DNA from: Hyphomicrobium sp. D-2
GTDB lineage: Bacteria; Pseudomonadota; Alphaproteobacteria; Rhizobiales; Hyphomicrobiaceae
NCBI RefSeq assembly: GCF_029872155.1
Contig: NZ_JARXLA010000002.1
Coordinates: 434,001-498,000 of the forward strand
DNA: 64,000 nucleotides
Direction of reading: 5' to 3'
Positions 1 through 11,199 of this stretch are shown here, piece after piece. The position numbers and the translations under genes were made by a program. How positions within the stretch are numbered: position 1 is the first letter of the stretch; the number at the start of each line of letters is the position of its first letter. The notes under the pieces are model-generated. The model was not told the DNA's origin and made no database searches. It saw only the letters and a program-made list of their open reading frames with translations.

Positions 1-1901
1 CTCAGGCCAATGCCGTAAAGTTTCTCAGTGGAACCGATTCGCTCATCGTTCACGCTGGTGCATCGTTGAACGGCGCCGTTGCTGGCGACGGCGACGACAC
101 GTTCGTGCTTGGCGGCACTGCGGATGGCAGCATCAACTACGACACACAGTTCAGCGGCTTTCAGACGCTGGGTAAAATTGACTCCAGCACCTGGACCCTG
201 ACCGGCAATAATTTCACCGGTTCTGCGTTGGTGTTAGGGGGGCGGCTTAACGTCGAGGGCCAGATCGGCACCGCAGGCGAAGTTCATATCGTTGGTGCTG
301 ACGGGATACTTGGTGGCGGCGGGACCATTCTCGGCGGCGTAGCGGTGCTGGGTGCCACCTTGGCGCCGGGTGGAGCCCTCAATCAGCTCACGGTTACGGA
401 GACCGTGGGACTGGGACCCAATGCCGTCTTTCAGGTCGGCGTGAACGCTGCTGGCCAGAACGACCGCTTGATGGCGCAGGGTGTCGCGGTGATCGATGCC
501 ACCGCCGTTGTGGATGTGCTGGCGCAGCTGGGCAAGTACATGCCCTCGACGCAGTACACGATCATCACCAGCACGGGCGGCGTCACCGGTCAGTTCAATC
601 CGAACGTCACCACCAACATGGCGTTCCTGACGCCGACGCTGAGCTATGACGCCAACAACGTTTATCTGACGCTGGCGAATACGGCAGCGTTCCTCTATGC
701 GGCGCAGACCTACAACGAGCATGCGGTTGCCGGCGCTCTCGACACGCTCGACTTCAACGACCCGTTGTATCAGGCCGTAATTGGGCAGACGGCGGAAGGT
801 GCGCGGCAGGCGTACAACGCAATGTCGGGTGAGATTTATGCCTCGACCATCGGCGTGCTGATCGATCAGGCGCGCTTTGCTCGCGGATCCATCCTCGACC
901 GGCTGTTGCAGTCGTCCTACGCGCAGGGCGGCGCAGGCGGGCAGCAGATGGCGCTCGGAGCAGGCGGGCCGACGACATTCGCCGTGGCATCCGTGCCGAT
1001 GGAAGGCCGCATGGCGCTCGGCATGGGCGACGGCAGCGGACGCGGATCGCATGCGTTTGCGCCTGCATATTCCGACGGCCTCGTTTTCTGGACGCAAGGC
1101 TTTGGTTCGTGGGGCAGCTACGACGGTAACGGCAATGCCGCCGCGGTTGAGCGCACGCTCGGCGGCTTTGTATCGGGTGTCGATACAGGGCTTGGCGATG
1201 GCTGGCGCGCGGGTGTCGCGGCGGGTTATGCGCGCTCGAATATTTCCGTTGGCGCGCGCAACTCGTCGTCGGAAATCGACAGTTACACGCTGGCGGCATA
1301 CGCGGGCGGCCCAGTGGGATCGTTTGCGCTGCGCGCTGGCGGCACCTGGACATGGAGCGACATTGAAGCTTCGCGCGCGGTTGTGTTTCCGGGGTTCGCG
1401 TCGCTGCAAGAGGCAAGCTATAACGGCGATGTCGGCCAGCTGTTCGCTGAACTCGCGCATCCGTTCGTGTCCGGTGCATCAGCGATCGAGCCATTTGCTG
1501 GCCTTGCGTGGGTACATCTGAACACGGATGGTTTCACCGAGAGCGGCGGTGCGGCGGCCCTGGCCGTGCGCGGCAGCAACGAGAATGTCGGCTATTCGAC
1601 GCTGGGCCTGCGCGCTGCCACAACGCTCCCGATGGGTGGGGTTCTGGTGACGCCACGTGCCTCGGCGGCCTGGCAGTATGCGTTCGGCGACACGACGCCC
1701 GATCTTGCGCTGGCGTTCGCAAGTTCCGGCGCCAGCTTTGGCATTCTCGGCGTGCCGTTGGCCCGCTCAAGCGCGTTGCTGGAGGCTGGCCTCGATATTC
1801 AGCTCAGCGAAGATGCAGTGCTGGGCGTGTCCTATGTCGGCCAGCTTGCCGGTGATCTGCAGGATAACGGCGTGCAGGGTAAAATTCTCTGGAAGTTTTA
1901 A
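1..1901 (+). CDS. Autotransporter, C-terminal part (5' end outside window)
   Basis: The reading frame is open from base 3, so the start lies upstream of the window and a TTG at 66 is not the true start. The visible part has a Gly/Ala-rich beta-helix-like end of the passenger, including an Ala-Pro-Gly-Gly stretch typical of passenger ends. A linker with the pattern QARFARGSILDRLL follows. From about base 1080 to the stop there is a classic autotransporter beta-barrel of alternating aromatic/hydrophobic strands, ending in Leu-Trp-Lys-Phe; a terminal aromatic residue is the usual BAM signal. By family knowledge the barrel inserts in the outer membrane and exposes the passenger at the surface. 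Passenger function cannot be read from what is present. Confidence 0.9.
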   Translation, partial: QANAVKFLSGTDSLIVHAGASLNGAVAGDGDDTFVLGGTADGSINYDTQFSGFQTLGKIDSSTWTLTGNNFTGSALVLGGRLNVEGQIGTAGEVHIVGADGILGGGGTILGGVAVLGATLAPGGALNQLTVTETVGLGPNAVFQVGVNAAGQNDRLMAQGVAVIDATAVVDVLAQLGKYMPSTQYTIITSTGGVTGQFNPNVTTNMAFLTPTLSYDANNVYLTLANTAAFLYAAQTYNEHAVAGALDTLDFNDPLYQAVIGQTAEGARQAYNAMSGEIYASTIGVLIDQARFARGSILDRLLQSSYAQGGAGGQQMALGAGGPTTFAVASVPMEGRMALGMGDGSGRGSHAFAPAYSDGLVFWTQGFGSWGSYDGNGNAAAVERTLGGFVSGVDTGLGDGWRAGVAAGYARSNISVGARNSSSEIDSYTLAAYAGGPVGSFALRAGGTWTWSDIEASRAVVFPGFASLQEASYNGDVGQLFAELAHPFVSGASAIEPFAGLAWVHLNTDGFTESGGAAALAVRGSNENVGYSTLGLRAATTLPMGGVLVTPRASAAWQYAFGDTTPDLALAFASSGASFGILGVPLARSSALLEAGLDIQLSEDAVLGVSYVGQLAGDLQDNGVQGKILWKF

Positions 1902-1919
1902 GTTGGCGAAGTTTCGTTG

Positions 1920-2043
1920 GCGCTCGGCGACTGCCCTGCGGGGAGCCGGCCGTGGTTGCTTGATGCGCTCGGCGACTCTCCTCCGGAGAGCCAGCCGCCG
2001 AGCGTAGGGATGTCTTCACTGCAGGCAGCCAGTCGCCGAGCGC
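1920..2043. repeat. Inverted and direct 13-bp repeats between convergent genes
   Basis: The 13-mer GCGCTCGGCGACT occurs at 1920-1932 and 1965-1977. Its exact reverse complement is at 2031-2043, and a shorter inverted copy (CCGCCGAGCG) is at 1995-2004. The block lies between the convergent autotransporter and citrate synthase genes, so alternative large hairpins can form. It may act as a bidirectional terminator, or it may be a member of a dispersed repeat family. No T-tract is present. Confidence 0.55.
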
Positions 2044-2050
2044 CAGAGTT

Positions 2051-3364
2051 TTATCGCTCGTTGATGGGCACGTAGTTGCGCTCGGGCGCTCCCATGTAAA
2101 GCTGGCGTGGACGGCCGATGCGCTGCTCGGGATCCTCGATCATTTCTTTCCACTGCGCGATCCAGCCTACGGTGCGCGCGATGGCGAACAGCACCGTGAA
2201 CATCGACACCGGGAAGCCAAGCGCGCGCAGCGTGATGCCGGAGTAGAAATCGATGTTGGGATAGAGCTTCTTTTCGATGAAGTACTCGTCCTGCAGCGCG
2301 ATGCGCTCCAGTTCGATCGCCACCTTCAACAGCGGATCGTTATGGATGCCGAGCGCGTCCAGTACCTCGTGACACGTTTTCTGCATCACCTTGGCGCGCG
2401 GATCGTAGTTCTTGTAGACGCGATGGCCGAAGCCCATCAGGCGGAAGCCTGAGTTCTTGTCCTTGGCCTTGGCGATGAATTCCGGGATGCGCTCCACGCT
2501 GCCGATCTCGGCCAGCATGTTCAAAGCGGCCTCGTTGGCGCCACCGTGCGCCGGTCCCCACAGGCAGGCGATGCCGGCGGCGATGCATGCAAACGGATTG
2601 GCGCCCGACGAACCGGCCAGACGCACGGTCGACGTGGATGCGTTCTGCTCGTGGTCGGCGTGCAGGATGAAAATGCGATCAAGCGCGCGCGTCAGCACCG
2701 GATTGGCGACATACGGCTCGCATGGGATGGCAAAGCACATCTGCAGGAAGTTGGTGGTGTAGTCGAGGTCGTTGCGCGGATAGATGAACGGCTGACCGAT
2801 TGAATACTTGTAGGCCATCGATGCAATCGTCGGCATCTTTGCCAGCATGCGATGCGAAGCCATTGCGCGCTGCGCTGGATCGTTGATGTCGGTGGAGTCG
2901 TGATAGAACGACGACAGCGCGCCAACGGTGCCAACCATGACGGCCATCGGATGCGCGTCGCGGCGGAAGCCGGTGAAGAAGCGCGTCATCTGCTCATGCA
3001 ACATGGTGTGCCGCATGATCGTGGTGTTGAATGCGGCGTACTGGTCGTGCGTCGGCAGTTCGCCGTGCAGCAGCAGATAGCAGACTTCAAGGAAACTGGA
3101 GTGCTCCGCGAGCTGATCTATCGGATAGCCGCGATACAGCAGTATGCCGGCGTCGCCATCGATGTAGGTGATGCGCGATGAGCAATTCGCAGTCGACGTG
3201 AAGCCAGGATCGTAAGTGAAACAGCCTGTGTCACGATAGAGCTTGCCGACGTCAATGACATCCGGACCAAGAGTTCCACTGCGCACCGGCAGGGTGGACT
3301 TCTTGTCGGCGAGTGAAAGCTCGGCGGCCGCAGCGTCGGCGTGCCCCTTGTCGTGAACATTCAT
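2051..3364 (-). CDS. gltA: Citrate synthase (type II)
   Basis: Condenses acetyl-CoA and oxaloacetate to citrate at the entry of the TCA cycle, in the cytoplasm. The 437-residue length is normal for the hexameric Gram-negative form. The catalytic residues are visible: His273 in GPAHGG, His314 in [14 protein letters not shown] and Asp372 in YPNIDFYSG. The N-terminal small beta domain typical of GltA (residues about 25-75) is also present. The gene lies downstream of gltX on the same strand after a gap of 284 bp (3365-3648). That gap is AT-richer than its surroundings and probably holds the gltA promoter. Confidence 0.97.
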   Translation of the reverse strand: MNVHDKGHADAAAAELSLADKKSTLPVRSGTLGPDVIDVGKLYRDTGCFTYDPGFTSTANCSSRITYIDGDAGILLYRGYPIDQLAEHSSFLEVCYLLLHGELPTHDQYAAFNTTIMRHTMLHEQMTRFFTGFRRDAHPMAVMVGTVGALSSFYHDSTDINDPAQRAMASHRMLAKMPTIASMAYKYSIGQPFIYPRNDLDYTTNFLQMCFAIPCEPYVANPVLTRALDRIFILHADHEQNASTSTVRLAGSSGANPFACIAAGIACLWGPAHGGANEAALNMLAEIGSVERIPEFIAKAKDKNSGFRLMGFGHRVYKNYDPRAKVMQKTCHEVLDALGIHNDPLLKVAIELERIALQDEYFIEKKLYPNIDFYSGITLRALGFPVSMFTVLFAIARTVGWIAQWKEMIEDPEQRIGRPRQLYMGAPERNYVPINER

Positions 3365-3648
3365 GGCGCAGTTTCCTGTAGTTCCCGGAGGTCGGAACCG
3401 ATCATCTGCACCCGTCTGGTAGCGGCGGGCTTGTACGATCGGCGTCCAGCGAAAGACAGATCGACATGTAGGGCACGAAGGGCAGAGCGCCCTCCGTGGA
3501 AGTGCCGAAGCGATATGCTATATCACTTTCGCATTGCAACATACATGCAACGAGAACTTCGCCAACGCAACGCAATTTGCAAAATTTGCGTGATATCTCT
3601 TAGTGATGCGCAATCATGCGTAGACGGCATATTGTTCTTTAGGACGAA

Positions 3649-5091
3649 CTACCCCGCCGCCTGATCGCGGATGCGGTCAAGCGCTTCATCGCGGCCAAGA
3701 ACTGCCAGAACATCGAAGACCGGCGGTGAAACCGATTTTCCCGTCAGCGCGGCGCGCAACGGTTGCGCGACCTTGCCGAGCTTGGCACCTGTCTTCTCGG
3801 CGTAGTTGCGCACGATAGCTTCCAGATCAGCGGCCGACCAGTGGGACGCTGCCTCAAGATCGGGCAACAGCTGCTGAAGTGTAAGGCGTCCACCATCGTC
3901 CAGGATTTTTTGCGCCTTTTCATCGACCGGCAGCGGACGATCCGCGAACAGGAACATCGCGCTTTCGATGAGTTCAATCAGCGTTTTTGCCCGCTCCTTG
4001 AGCCCTGGCATGGCGAGCAGAAACTTGGCGTGCATGTTTGCATCCAGCCGTTCGGCAATGAACGTGCCTTCCGGAATGGACGGCAGCAAGTCTTCGATCC
4101 GCTGCAGCAGTTCCTGATCCGACGTGTGACGGATGTAATGGCCGTTGAGGTCTTCGAGCTTGGCGTAGTCGAACCGTGCCGGTGCGCGGTTGATGTCCGG
4201 CAGATCGAACCAGTCGAGCATCTGCGATGTCGACATGATCTCGTCGTTGCCGTGGCTCCAGCCCAGGCGCACCAGATAGTTGCGTAGCGCGGCGGGCAGG
4301 TATCCCATGTCGCGATAGGCTTCGACGCCGAGCGCACCGTGACGCTTTGAAAGTTTGGCGCCGTCGGGTCCATGGATCAGCGGCACATGGGCGAAGCGCG
4401 GCACCTGCCATCCCATCGCTTCGTAGATCTGCGTCTGGCGGGCAGCATTGGTGAGATGATCGACGCCGCGGATCACTTCGGTGATCTGCATGTCGTGGTC
4501 ATCAACAACAACGGCGAGGTTGTAAGTCGGGTTGCCGTCCGAGCGCAGGATGATGAGATCATCCAGTTCCTTGTTCTGGAACACGACGCGGCCCTGCACG
4601 AGATCATCCACCACTGTTTCACCCTCGCGCGGTGCCTTGAGGCGGACAGCGTAGGACAGGCCAGCGGGAGCTTCGGCGGGATCGCGGTCGCGCCAGGGGG
4701 AGCGGATCGTCAGCGGCCGCTTTTCGGCCTGCGCTTCCTCGCGCATGCGATCGAGTTCATCGGGCTGCAACCAGCAGCGATAGGCGTGTCCGCTGGCCAG
4801 CAGCTCTTCGGCCACCTGGCGGTGACGCTTGGCGCGGCCATACTGCGAAACCTCATCGCCGTCCCAATCGAGCTCAAGCCATTTCAGGCCGTCCAGAATG
4901 GCGGCAACGGCGGCCGGATTGTTCCGCTCGCGATCGGTATCTTCAATGCGCAGCAGCATTTTTCCACCGCGCCCGCGTGCATACAGCCAGTTGAAAAGCG
5001 CGGTGCGCGCGCCACCGATATGCAGATATCCCGTGGGCGAAGGAGCAAAGCGCACGATCGGCGCTGCGTCGCGGCGTGTTTTGTCGGTCAT
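3649..5091 (-). CDS. gltX: Glutamyl-tRNA synthetase
   Basis: Charges tRNA with glutamate; a class I aminoacyl-tRNA synthetase. From the chosen ATG at 5091 the protein has 480 residues, the usual length. The HIGH-type motif is at residues 24-27 ([13 protein letters not shown]) and the KMSKS-type motif is KLSKR at 246-250. The frame stays open to 5343, but the extra N-terminal residues are Pro/Arg/Ser-rich, unlike the family, and would overlap the comEC start region, so the internal ATG (MTDKTRR) is preferred. It is divergent from comEC, with 89 bp between the starts. Confidence 0.96.
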   Translation of the reverse strand: MTDKTRRDAAPIVRFAPSPTGYLHIGGARTALFNWLYARGRGGKMLLRIEDTDRERNNPAAVAAILDGLKWLELDWDGDEVSQYGRAKRHRQVAEELLASGHAYRCWLQPDELDRMREEAQAEKRPLTIRSPWRDRDPAEAPAGLSYAVRLKAPREGETVVDDLVQGRVVFQNKELDDLIILRSDGNPTYNLAVVVDDHDMQITEVIRGVDHLTNAARQTQIYEAMGWQVPRFAHVPLIHGPDGAKLSKRHGALGVEAYRDMGYLPAALRNYLVRLGWSHGNDEIMSTSQMLDWFDLPDINRAPARFDYAKLEDLNGHYIRHTSDQELLQRIEDLLPSIPEGTFIAERLDANMHAKFLLAMPGLKERAKTLIELIESAMFLFADRPLPVDEKAQKILDDGGRLTLQQLLPDLEAASHWSAADLEAIVRNYAEKTGAKLGKVAQPLRAALTGKSVSPPVFDVLAVLGRDEALDRIRDQAAG

Positions 5092-5180
5092 ATTTTTAAC
5101 TATTGCCGTTGGATGCGGGGTGCTTTCGGTCGATGTAGCATGCCAGGACGGGGGGAGTAAGGGGCACCGGGTTTTCGGCG

Positions 5181-7476
5181 ATGGATGGGGCAGTTGCGAT
5201 CGGGGGAGGGGTGGCGCACGGCCGCGGGCTGCACGCCGCGTTGCTCCGCCGTCTGGAAGTTGAGCAGGAGCGTTGCTTCTACTGGCTTCCGGTGATGATC
5301 GGACTGGGTATCGGCGTTTATTTCGCGCTTCCCGTGGAGCCATCGCTGCTCACCGCGCTGGTGCCGTTTCTGAGTGTCGTCGCGTGGCGCATGGCCACCG
5401 GCTCAGGTGGCCCACGCGGCTTGATCGGTGCGCTTGTGCTTGCAGCGCTCACAGCGGCGACACTCGGATTCGGGTTGGCGAAGCTGCGGGCGGAATATGT
5501 GCGCGCGCCGGTGCTGACGAAACAGATGGGCGCGGCGGAGGTGCGCGGCTGGCTCGAACTGGTTGAGCCTCGGGCGCAGCGTGGCCAGCGTCTCACGGTG
5601 CGTATTGCATCGATTGGCAATCTGGCCCCGGACCGCCGCCCTCAGCGCGTGCGGATTACCACGACGCGGGCGGTGCCAGAGCTGAAGCCGGGCATGCCGA
5701 TACGGGTGCGCGCTTCGCTGATGCCGCCATCTTCACCGGCGTTGCCGGGCGATTACGACTTCGGCCGTCAGGCGTGGTTCAAGGGACTGGGTGCGGTCGG
5801 ATATACTTTCTCGGTTCCGCGCATCGATGATGAGGCGGGCGAGGCGCCATTGGATCTGCGCCTGTGGTCGTACGTCGAGCGCGTGCGGCAGGTTATTGGC
5901 GATCGGATTTCCGTTGTTCTTCCGGGCGAAACGGGCGCCATGGCAACTGCGCTATTGACCGGCGAGCGCGGCGGCATTTCCACCGCAACCAACGATGCAT
6001 TCCGCGATTCCGGTCTGGTGCATCTGCTGTCCATCTCTGGCTTCCATATGGCGGTGATGGCCGGATCGGTTTTTCTGGCTGTGCGCTTCCTGCTGGCGCT
6101 GCTGCCGGCGGTTGCATTGCGCTATCCGATCAAGAAGTGGGCGGCAGGCATCGCGATGCTAGCGGCGATCGGCTATCTGCTGATTTCCGGCGGAGCGTTC
6201 GCCACCGTTCGCTCCGCGATCATGGTGGCGATCATGTTTTTCGCTGTGATGCTGGATCGTCCGGCATTGGCGCTGCGCAATGTCATTCTGGCAGCCACGA
6301 TCATTCTGGTGCTCTTTCCCGAGAGCCTGCTGGATGTCGGGTTCCAGATGTCGTTCGCGGCTGTGCTGGCGCTGGTCAGTCTGTACGAAGCGCTGCGCGA
6401 ACGCCCGACCTGGATCGCTTTGGCTGAGCGGTCATACATGCGCCTTGCGATGTTCTTCGGCGGCATCGTGCTGACGACATTGATTGCCAGCGCGGCCGTT
6501 GCTCCGTTCGGTGCCTATCACTTCCACACCTCGCAGCAATATGCGGTACTGGCGAACCTGATCGCACTGCCGATATGCAACATTGCGGTGATGCCTGCCG
6601 CCCTGGCTGCCCTTGTCGCCATGCCGCTTGGCCTCGAAAAGCTGGCCGCTCATCGTCATGGGCTGGGGCATCGATTTTACGGTGTGGGTGGCCTATCGGG
6701 TGGCGGAACTGCCCGGCGCAGTCGTCAACGTTCCGGCGATGCCGTCGTATGCGTTTCTGTTCATGGTTGCGGGTGGATTGTGGCTGATGCTGTGGCGGAC
6801 GCGCTGGCGCTTTGCCGGGCTTGTGCTGGCGGCCATTGGTGTTGCTCTGGCGCCGACTTTGCGCACGCCGGATATGCTGATTGGGCGGGATGGCGCAATC
6901 GTTGCCGTGCGCGACAACAACGGTGCTTTGTCGGCGCTGGGTGGCAAACGCGCCGGCTTCGAGCTTGAGCGCTGGGTTGAGCACGATGGCTGGAAAAGTG
7001 ATTTAGAGCATGCTGTGAAAGGCGAAGCGTTCCGCTGTGACGGTGTTGGCTGCACGGCATCGTATGCGGGGCTAGGCATCGCCGTGGCCCGCCACCCGGC
7101 GGCATTCGCCGAGGATTGCCGCCGTGCCGAGATCCTGGTTTCAGCGCTGGTCAGTCCTCGCAGCTGTACGCAGCCAAAAGCGGTGATCGACTTTTTCGCC
7201 GCGCGCAGACACGGAGCGCACGCCATCTACATAGGACGCGATGGCGCGATCGAAATTGAAACTGTCGCCGCCGCGCGCGGGGAGCGACCATGGTCGATGC
7301 CTTCGCCACGACGCGCGGCATCTACGGCAGCGGCTGGCGATGATCCGGCGTCAGGGGCACTCGCTGGCCCAGCGTCAGAGGGCGTCGCTGAACGCAGCCC
7401 TGCATCGCGGACCACTGCTGGCAACAACCCGGCGCATGATAACGCTTCCGAGCTGATTGCACCCGGTCAGGATTGA
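5181..7476 (+). pseudogene. comEC: ComEC/Rec2-family DNA uptake membrane protein, frameshifted
   Basis: ComEC forms the inner-membrane channel for single-stranded DNA in natural transformation. Frame one (5181-6968) carries the N-terminal DUF4131-like part and the competence domain with many membrane helices, including the LLSISGFHMAVMAG signature. After MPLGLEKLA it turns into Gly/Arg/Cys-rich nonsense. The family sequence resumes in the next frame (IVMGWGIDFTVWVAY, PGAVVNVPAMPSYAF) and runs to 7476. Removing one C at 6645/6646 joins the frames as LEKLALIVMGWG. The C-terminal region resembles the metallo-beta-lactamase-like end of ComEC, but I see no HxHxDH metal site. This is either a real inactivating indel or a sequencing error. 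Confidence 0.85.
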
Positions 7477-7603
7477 AGCCGGTAGGGAGGCCTAGCCTGC
7501 CGGCACAAGAGCATGCAGCTACAGGTTTCAGGCGCGGATATCCGCGAGCTGAATAAACTCCGACACAGCCCGCTCCGCAGCGAGGAAGCGGGCAGCTATC
7601 TGA

Positions 7604-8320
7604 TTAGAACCGGCGCATAAGTCCGACAAGCCGCCCCTGAATATCCACCTGATCCGGACCGAAGATGCGCGTCTTGAACTCCGGGTTAGCGGCTTCCAGC
7701 GCAATCGTGGTGCCCTTTTTGCGCAGGCGTTTCAGCGTCGCTTCTTCCTGCTCCACCAAGGCCACGACGATGTCGCCATTTTCAGCGGTGTTGCAACGCC
7801 GGATGATGACGATATCACCATCCAGAATGCCCGCTTCGATCATTGAATCGCCCTTCACTTCAAGGGCGAAATGCTCGCCGTTGGTGAGCAGATCGGGGGG
7901 GCAGGCGATATCGTGACTGTGGTTCTGAATGGCGCTGATTGGCGTGCCGGCGGCAATGCGGCCCATGACCGGCACCGACACCGTACGCCCGTCGATAATG
8001 GTTGAAGGGGGCGCCGCAAACTCGCGCGGACGACTGCCCTCAATGACGCTGAGATCGGGGCGTCGCGCCGCCGCTGTTGATGCTGCTGCCGATGGCGCCG
8101 TTTGATTTTCCGGCAGCCGGATGACCTCAATGGCGCGCGCGCGGTGGGGAAGCCTGCGGATGAAACCCCGTTCGACCAGGGCTGTAATGAGGCGGTGGAT
8201 GCCGGATTTGGATTTGAGATCCAATGCATCCTTCATCTCGTCAAAGGAAGGTGGGACACCCTTTTCCTGCATGCGCTCGTGAATGAAGAGCAGCAGCTCC
8301 TTTTGCTTCTCAGTGAGCAT
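7604..8320 (-). CDS. lexA: LexA SOS repressor
   Basis: Represses the SOS regulon and self-cleaves when RecA filaments form. The protein has 238 residues. The N-terminal winged helix is at residues 1-65 ([34 protein letters not shown]). The cleavage site is Ala124-Gly125 in RIAAGTP. The catalytic dyad is Ser159 (VKGDSM) and Lys197 (EATLKRL). The linker of about 45 residues is longer than in E. coli, as is usual in alphaproteobacteria. An SOS box lies 116 bp upstream, so it is probably autoregulated. It is convergent with comEC. Confidence 0.97.
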   Translation of the reverse strand: MLTEKQKELLLFIHERMQEKGVPPSFDEMKDALDLKSKSGIHRLITALVERGFIRRLPHRARAIEVIRLPENQTAPSAAASTAAARRPDLSVIEGSRPREFAAPPSTIIDGRTVSVPVMGRIAAGTPISAIQNHSHDIACPPDLLTNGEHFALEVKGDSMIEAGILDGDIVIIRRCNTAENGDIVVALVEQEEATLKRLRKKGTTIALEAANPEFKTRIFGPDQVDIQGRLVGLMRRF

Positions 8321-8426
8321 GGGGTCTCCCGCAAATGGAATGCCAGCCGCCAGCCCCGAACCGTGGATTTAAAAAAACGACCACTTGAGCCACGTCTGTC
8401 CAGCACCCCGGACAAATCATGAACGT

Positions 8427-8455
8427 ACCCTAACCGTTCCACAGGCGTTCCGCAA
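8427..8455 (-). promoter_or_regulatory. lexA promoter with SOS (LexA) box
   Basis: GTTCCACAGGCGTTC at 8436-8450 is an exact GTTC-N7-GTTC, the alphaproteobacterial LexA operator. On the minus strand it sits between a possible -35 (TTGCGG, 8450-8455) and -10 (TAGGGT, 8427-8432) with a 17-bp spacer. LexA binding would therefore block RNA polymerase. The operator match is seen directly; the -35/-10 assignment is inferred. Confidence 0.8.
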
Positions 8456-8473
8456 GTGTCGTTGTATGGCCGC

Positions 8474-9682
8474 TCAGAAATCGATCGGCAGAACGCGCAC
8501 GATCTCGCCCGCAGCCGCAGGCTTTGCACAGGGTGCGCGCACGATCAGGGCGTTCGCGGTGGCGAGGGCGGTGATATGGGCGCTGTCAAATGATGACAGT
8601 GGCGCCGCGCGCGGAAGTTCGCCCGGCAACGGCGTTAGAAGTGCGCGCATATAATGTTGGCGCGGTCCGTTTTCAGGAATCGCTCCAGCGAGGACCGCAG
8701 TCTGTTCGGCGAGGGGATCGTCCGTGCGCCCCAGAAATGCATAGAGCAGCGGCACCAGAAAAATTCGCGCTGTGATGAGGCAGGAAAGCGGGTTGCCCGG
8801 CAGCCCAAGCACGCGCTGATGTGTATTGAGGCGCCCGAACAGCATCGGCTTGCCGGGGCGGATCGCTACCTTCCAGAAGTCGAGTGCCATCCCACGCGCT
8901 TCCAGCGCCGGTTTGACGAGGTCACGGTCGCCCACCGACGCGCCGCCGATCGTCACCAGTACGTCGGCGTCATCAGCTCCGGCCAGTGCGGCTGTAAGCG
9001 CTGGCATGTTGTCGGCAGCAATCCCCAACAGACATGCTTCGCCGCCAAAGCTCTCGATCAGCGCGGCCAGGCCATAGGGATTGGATGAAATGATCTGGCC
9101 GATACCCGGTTTGTTGCCTGGGGCCACAAGCTCGTCACCGGTTGCCAGAATGGCGATGCGCGGCTTGCGGCGCACGGCGAGCTGCGCATGGCCACCGGCT
9201 GCGGCCAGCGTGATGGCGGAGGCATTGAGCCGACGGCCAGCTTTAAGCAGCGTTTCACCGGCGCGAAAATCGCTGCCCATCCTGCGGACGTTCGCTGCGA
9301 GAGATGCCGGTTCGAGGACGGTCAGAGCTTCACCGTCGCGTTCGGTGTTCTCCTGGATGATAACCGTATCGGCGCCTTCGGGCAGACTGCCGCCGGTAAA
9401 GATGCGCACGGCCTCGCCGGGCCCGACAACTCCGTTGAACGGACCACCGGCATTGGCCTCACCAATGACGGTGAGATGCGCGGGCGCCGATTTGACGTCG
9501 TCGCCACGCACCGCATAGCCGTCCATGGCGGAGGCATTGAATGGCGGCTGTGTGAGATGCGCGATGACGTCATCCGACAGCACACGACCGCCAGCGGCAA
9601 TGAGATCAACCGTTTCGCTGCCGAGCGGTGTGACGCTTTCGAGAACGCGCCGCAATGCCTCTTCAACCGGGAGCAGCGACAT
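8474..9682 (-). CDS. moeA: Molybdopterin molybdotransferase MoeA
   Basis: Inserts molybdate into adenylylated molybdopterin, the last step of the basic molybdenum cofactor. The protein has 402 residues. The N-terminal MoeA signature is present (PPFNASAMDGYAVRGDD). The MogA-like central domain has LATGDELV and GGASVGDRDLV, and a short C-terminal beta domain follows with PGNPLSC before it. The ATG directly abuts the moaC stop (TGA at 9683-9685), so the two are almost certainly translationally coupled. lexA follows after 153 bp with its own promoter. Confidence 0.96.
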   Translation of the reverse strand: MSLLPVEEALRRVLESVTPLGSETVDLIAAGGRVLSDDVIAHLTQPPFNASAMDGYAVRGDDVKSAPAHLTVIGEANAGGPFNGVVGPGEAVRIFTGGSLPEGADTVIIQENTERDGEALTVLEPASLAANVRRMGSDFRAGETLLKAGRRLNASAITLAAAGGHAQLAVRRKPRIAILATGDELVAPGNKPGIGQIISSNPYGLAALIESFGGEACLLGIAADNMPALTAALAGADDADVLVTIGGASVGDRDLVKPALEARGMALDFWKVAIRPGKPMLFGRLNTHQRVLGLPGNPLSCLITARIFLVPLLYAFLGRTDDPLAEQTAVLAGAIPENGPRQHYMRALLTPLPGELPRAAPLSSFDSAHITALATANALIVRAPCAKPAAAGEIVRVLPIDF

Positions 9683-10165
9683 TCAAGCGCTCTCCGCGCG
9701 AAAATCGCCGGAGCGTCCGCCGGATTTTTCCATCAGCCGGATGTCTTGAATCGTCATCCCGCGATCCACCGCTTTCAGCATGTCGTAGAGCGTAAGGCAG
9801 GCAACTGAAACGGCGGTTAGTGCTTCCATTTCAACGCCGGTTGGGCCGCTGGTCTTGACCTCGGCCGAGACATGCACGCCACACGGCGCATCGCCGGGTT
9901 GCAATGTCACGACAACCTTCGACAGCGCCAGCGGATGGCACAGCGGGATCAATTCATGGGTGCGCTTGGCGGCCATGATGCCGGCGATGCGCGCGGTCGC
10001 CAGCACGTCACCCTTGGGTGCGTTGCCGGAGTTCATCAAGTCGAGAGTTGCGAGCTGCATGGTGATAAAGCCCGCCGCGATGGCCGTCCGCGTTGTTGCG
10101 GGCTTGTCCGATACATCCACCATCCGCGCATCGCCCTTGTCGTCGATGTGCGTGAGCCTGGCCAT
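9683..10165 (-). CDS. moaC: Cyclic pyranopterin monophosphate synthase MoaC
   Basis: Converts the 3',8-cyclo-GTP product of MoaA to cyclic pyranopterin monophosphate, an early step in molybdenum cofactor synthesis. The 160-residue length is typical. Visible signatures are the [12 protein letters not shown] His-containing segment, [19 protein letters not shown], and the [16 protein letters not shown]-terminus with its active-site Lys. It lies in the conserved trpC-moaC-moeA order, 95 bp after trpC and contiguous with moeA. No moaA is in the window. Confidence 0.97.
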   Translation of the reverse strand: MARLTHIDDKGDARMVDVSDKPATTRTAIAAGFITMQLATLDLMNSGNAPKGDVLATARIAGIMAAKRTHELIPLCHPLALSKVVVTLQPGDAPCGVHVSAEVKTSGPTGVEMEALTAVSVACLTLYDMLKAVDRGMTIQDIRLMEKSGGRSGDFRAESA

Positions 10166-10260
10166 GTTGCACTCCGATCGTTCGGCGCCGTGCGGCGCTC
10201 GTGGTTAGGGCAGGGGCGTGTCAAGCGAAGCGTGTCGGTCGATGAACGCGCGCCACTATC

Positions 10261-11064
10261 TCACGCGGCGCGGTTGCGCGCGAGCAGGGTGCGCGTTGCC
10301 GCGGTGACGTCCTGCTGCCGCATCAGGCTTTCACCTACCAGGAACGTGTTAACGCCCACGCGTTCCAGCAGCTCGATATCCGCGGGGGTGAAGATGCCGC
10401 TTTCGCCAACCACGATACGATCGGCTGGAATGCGCGGCGCAAGGCGCTCCGTCGTTGCCAGCGTGACGTCGAATGTCTTCAGGTTGCGATTGTTGATGCC
10501 GATGAGACGGCAGTCCAGCGCCAGCGCTCGGTCGAGTTCGGCCTCGTCATGGACTTCCGCGATGGCGTCCATGCCCCAATCCTTCGCGGCACGGGCAAGG
10601 TCATGCGCGGTCGCGTCGTTCACCTGCGCCAGAATGATGAGAATGCAGTCAGCGCCCCACGCGCGCGCCTCGGCCACCTGATAGGTGTCGAGCATGAAAT
10701 CTTTCCGCAGCGCGGGCAGGGTGCAGGCAGCGCGGGCCTGGGTCAGATATTCGGGGGCGCCCTGAAACGACGGCGTGTCCGTCAGTATCGACAGGCACGC
10801 AGCGCCACCGGCCTCGTAGGCCTTCGCTAGCGCTGGAGGATCGAAGTCCTCGCGGATGAGGCCCTTGGAAGGGCTGGCCTTCTTGATTTCAGCGATAAGT
10901 GCCGGCAGGCTAGCGGCATGCTTGGCCGCGATGGCATCGGCGAAGGGGCGGACACGCGGAGCGCTGCGGGCCAGTTCCGCCACGACGCGCAGAGGTACGG
11001 CCGTTTTGGCACGGGCGATCTCTTCAAGTTTGTAGCGGGTGATTTTCTCGAGAATGTCGGCCAT
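10261..11064 (-). CDS. trpC: Indole-3-glycerol phosphate synthase
   Basis: Closes the indole ring from 1-(2-carboxyphenylamino)-1-deoxyribulose 5-phosphate in tryptophan synthesis. A single-domain TIM barrel of 267 residues, not fused to TrpF. Signatures include [15 protein letters not shown] with the catalytic Lys near residue 60, [17 protein letters not shown] and VGESGIFTP. In relatives it directly follows trpD. Here trpD is 2.7 kb upstream, separated by a membrane-protein gene and an oppositely oriented gene, so trpC must be transcribed separately or from within 11065-12508. Confidence 0.97.
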   Translation of the reverse strand: MADILEKITRYKLEEIARAKTAVPLRVVAELARSAPRVRPFADAIAAKHAASLPALIAEIKKASPSKGLIREDFDPPALAKAYEAGGAACLSILTDTPSFQGAPEYLTQARAACTLPALRKDFMLDTYQVAEARAWGADCILIILAQVNDATAHDLARAAKDWGMDAIAEVHDEAELDRALALDCRLIGINNRNLKTFDVTLATTERLAPRIPADRIVVGESGIFTPADIELLERVGVNTFLVGESLMRQQDVTAATRTLLARNRAA

Positions 11065-11199
11065 GGTTTCCGGCGTTTCATTGGTGCTTCAGGGCTTGCT
11101 ACCCGTGGGCCCCGGCACGGTCAAGCGATGGCGGCCGCTTTACCCGCCAGCAGGCCTCTAGTCAGGCTCGCTGCGACGCAGCAATCTGCGCTTGAAGGC

